Assembly: GCA_021849995.1 (NCBI GenBank)
Contig: JAJZSC010000198.1
Coordinates: 1 to 6,471 of the forward strand
Length of the DNA stretch: 6,471 bases
Source: Bacillota bacterium
GTDB taxonomy: Bacteria; Bacillota; Desulfitobacteriia; Desulfitobacteriales; Desulfitobacteriaceae
Reading direction: 5' to 3'
Numbering within the stretch: position 1 is the first letter of the stretch; every line of letters starts with the position of its first letter. A program made the position numbers and the translations under genes. The notes beneath the pieces were generated by a model. That model had not been told where the DNA came from. It worked only from the letters and a program-made list of their open reading frames with translations, and ran no database searches. Of this stretch, positions 5,410-6,471 are shown piece by piece.

Positions 5410-6471
5410 ATGATGGAACAACTTATTAACCATATAAAAGATCAATTGAAAATGAAGGGCTATAGCCAGTTTGCTGACCTAGGTATTCATGAGGAGGATG
5501 GCACAACCCTCTTTTTGGCCACAGGTGATGAGAAGTCGGTTTATGTTAAGGTTTTTTCTAAGGATGCGGAATTATCTTTTGATGTTCAGGAGTCCGCCTT
5601 ACTGGAAGCTCAGTATCACGAAGCAGCGCCAGATTTTATTTGGGCCACCAATGGCGATGTCAACTACTATGCAGACTCTATTGAATCAATCCCTTTATCT
5701 GAGATCCCTTCTGTCGTGGAAGTTACTAAGAAAGAGAAAAAGCAGTTATCCAAGAGGGAGCTATGGGCCCAGAAAATTTACTCAACTTTGCAAAAACGAT
5801 TTGACGATTTACACGAATTGCTCTATGGACCGGCTGGTAAAGACAACATTAGCAGCACCAACGAGGCCATTGATGAATTAAGCAAACTGCTGTTTATGGA
5901 AATATTTCGCTTGCATCATCCTGACTATGTATTGAAAGACGGAGAAAATACCGGAGTCAGACTCTTTGACATCTTAAAGTTTCAGTATATCCAGGAAAAA
6001 GGTAAAGAAGCCGTTAAACAAATTCGCCAGTCATTTAAAGAAATTAACAATCACCCCGATTATGTGGCGCTCAACGACCTAGGGGAAAAGTGTTTTATAT
6101 TCAATGAAGATGAGTATCTCAAACTGGAAAACCCTACAAACTACGTTGCTGCCTTTAAAACCTTTCAGGATTTAGGTCAATTTGAAGATGATCAAGGGAT
6201 TACTATTACTGCTACCTTGAAGGATGTCTCTGCAGACATTTTGGGTCGTTTGTTTGATGTTTTGATCAGGGGCAAGTATGACAACAAAGTGGGTCAGGCT
6301 ACCTACCTGACACCCCGACAAGTAACCGAGGCGATGGTAGAAATGGTGCTGCATGATATTATCAAAAATCCGAAGGAAGCAGCAAAACTTATTCAGACTG
6401 ATGAAAATGGCAATCCGACCTTTCGGGTGCTGGATGCAACCTGCGGTTCTGCAGGCTTTTTGGTAAAAAAG
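5410..6471 (+). CDS. hsdM: Type I modification methylase, N-terminal part (runs off window)
   Basis: The frame starts at ATG 5410 (or the adjacent ATG 5413), with GGAGG at 5400-5404, and stays open to the window end, giving the first 354 residues. Residues 1-105 form an N-terminal extension with Ala-Pro-Asp-Phe-Ile-Trp-Ala-Thr-Asn-Gly (73-82), which resembles the nuclease-like N-terminal domain of HsdR proteins. A helical HsdM N-terminal region follows (117-270). Then come Asp-Ile-Leu-Gly-Arg-Leu-Phe-Asp (276-283) and Gly-Gln-Ala-Thr-Tyr-Leu-Thr-Pro-Arg-Gln-Val (295-305), the conserved entry to N6-adenine methylases (motif X). Motif I is Leu-Asp342-Ala-Thr-Cys-Gly-Ser-Ala-Gly-Phe, close to the usual Asp-Pro-x-Cys-Gly-Ser-Gly-Gly-Phe. 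The catalytic (N/D)PP(F/Y) motif lies beyond the window. It should transfer methyl groups from SAM to adenine together with an S subunit expected downstream. It is only distantly related to the methylase at 2536, so the locus holds two separate systems. Confidence 0.88.
   Translation, partial: MMEQLINHIKDQLKMKGYSQFADLGIHEEDGTTLFLATGDEKSVYVKVFSKDAELSFDVQESALLEAQYHEAAPDFIWATNGDVNYYADSIESIPLSEIPSVVEVTKKEKKQLSKRELWAQKIYSTLQKRFDDLHELLYGPAGKDNISSTNEAIDELSKLLFMEIFRLHHPDYVLKDGENTGVRLFDILKFQYIQEKGKEAVKQIRQSFKEINNHPDYVALNDLGEKCFIFNEDEYLKLENPTNYVAAFKTFQDLGQFEDDQGITITATLKDVSADILGRLFDVLIRGKYDNKVGQATYLTPRQVTEAMVEMVLHDIIKNPKEAAKLIQTDENGNPTFRVLDATCGSAGFLVKK

Noticed and set aside
5489..5881. 130-codon frame inside the second methylase
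   Set aside because: It is a shadow of the methylase frame that runs unbroken from 5410 and contains recognisable methylase motifs.
6172..6354. 60-codon minus-strand frame
   Set aside because: It is antisense to the methylase, with no supporting start signal.
1..6471. tRNA, rRNA or CRISPR array
   Set aside because: No cloverleaf-like segments, no rRNA-like conserved stretches and no regularly spaced repeats were seen.

Overview
The window looks like accessory DNA of a low- to mid-GC Gram-positive anaerobe, most likely a member of the Clostridia. This rests on strong AGGAGG-type ribosome binding sites, an IS110-family transposase that resembles those common in Desulfitobacterium and related genera, and restriction-modification genes of Firmicutes type. 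The genus assignment is inference from remembered sequences; no search was run.

Layout from left to right. (1) 1-252 is the 3' end of a rhodanese-like gene whose catalytic cysteine position is aspartate; it ends in a Ser/Gly/Thr-rich tail finishing in Gly-Gly-Cys. (2) About 350-1880 is an IS110-family insertion sequence. Its DEDD/serine transposase lies on the minus strand (397-1641), and the noncoding region upstream of it is rich in hairpins, where a bridge RNA would be expected. (3) 1945-3957 is a tightly coupled two-gene cassette on the plus strand. It encodes a half-length, single-TRD type I specificity subunit followed by an HsdM-like protein that keeps the SAM-binding pattern but has lost the catalytic Asn of the (N/D)PP(F/Y) motif (Ala-Pro-Pro-Phe instead). 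No HsdR follows. (4) 4132-4983 encodes an unrecognised 283-aa protein with a Ser-Cys-Asp-Gly-His-Gly motif, probably from its own promoter. (5) 5035-5393 is a small unrecognised gene that appears to be broken by a single-base frameshift near its start. (6) From 5410 to the window end runs a second, unrelated type I methyltransferase gene with a conventional motif I and an N-terminal extension resembling the degenerate nuclease-like domain of HsdR proteins.

The window therefore sits inside a restriction or defence cluster carrying two distinct methylase lineages: an S-M pair that looks catalytically dead, and the start of what is probably a complete type I system continuing to the right. The most interesting possibility is that the S-M pair is a sequence-specific DNA-binding complex that no longer methylates. 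An IS110 element lies immediately upstream and may influence its expression. No tRNA, rRNA or CRISPR array was seen.
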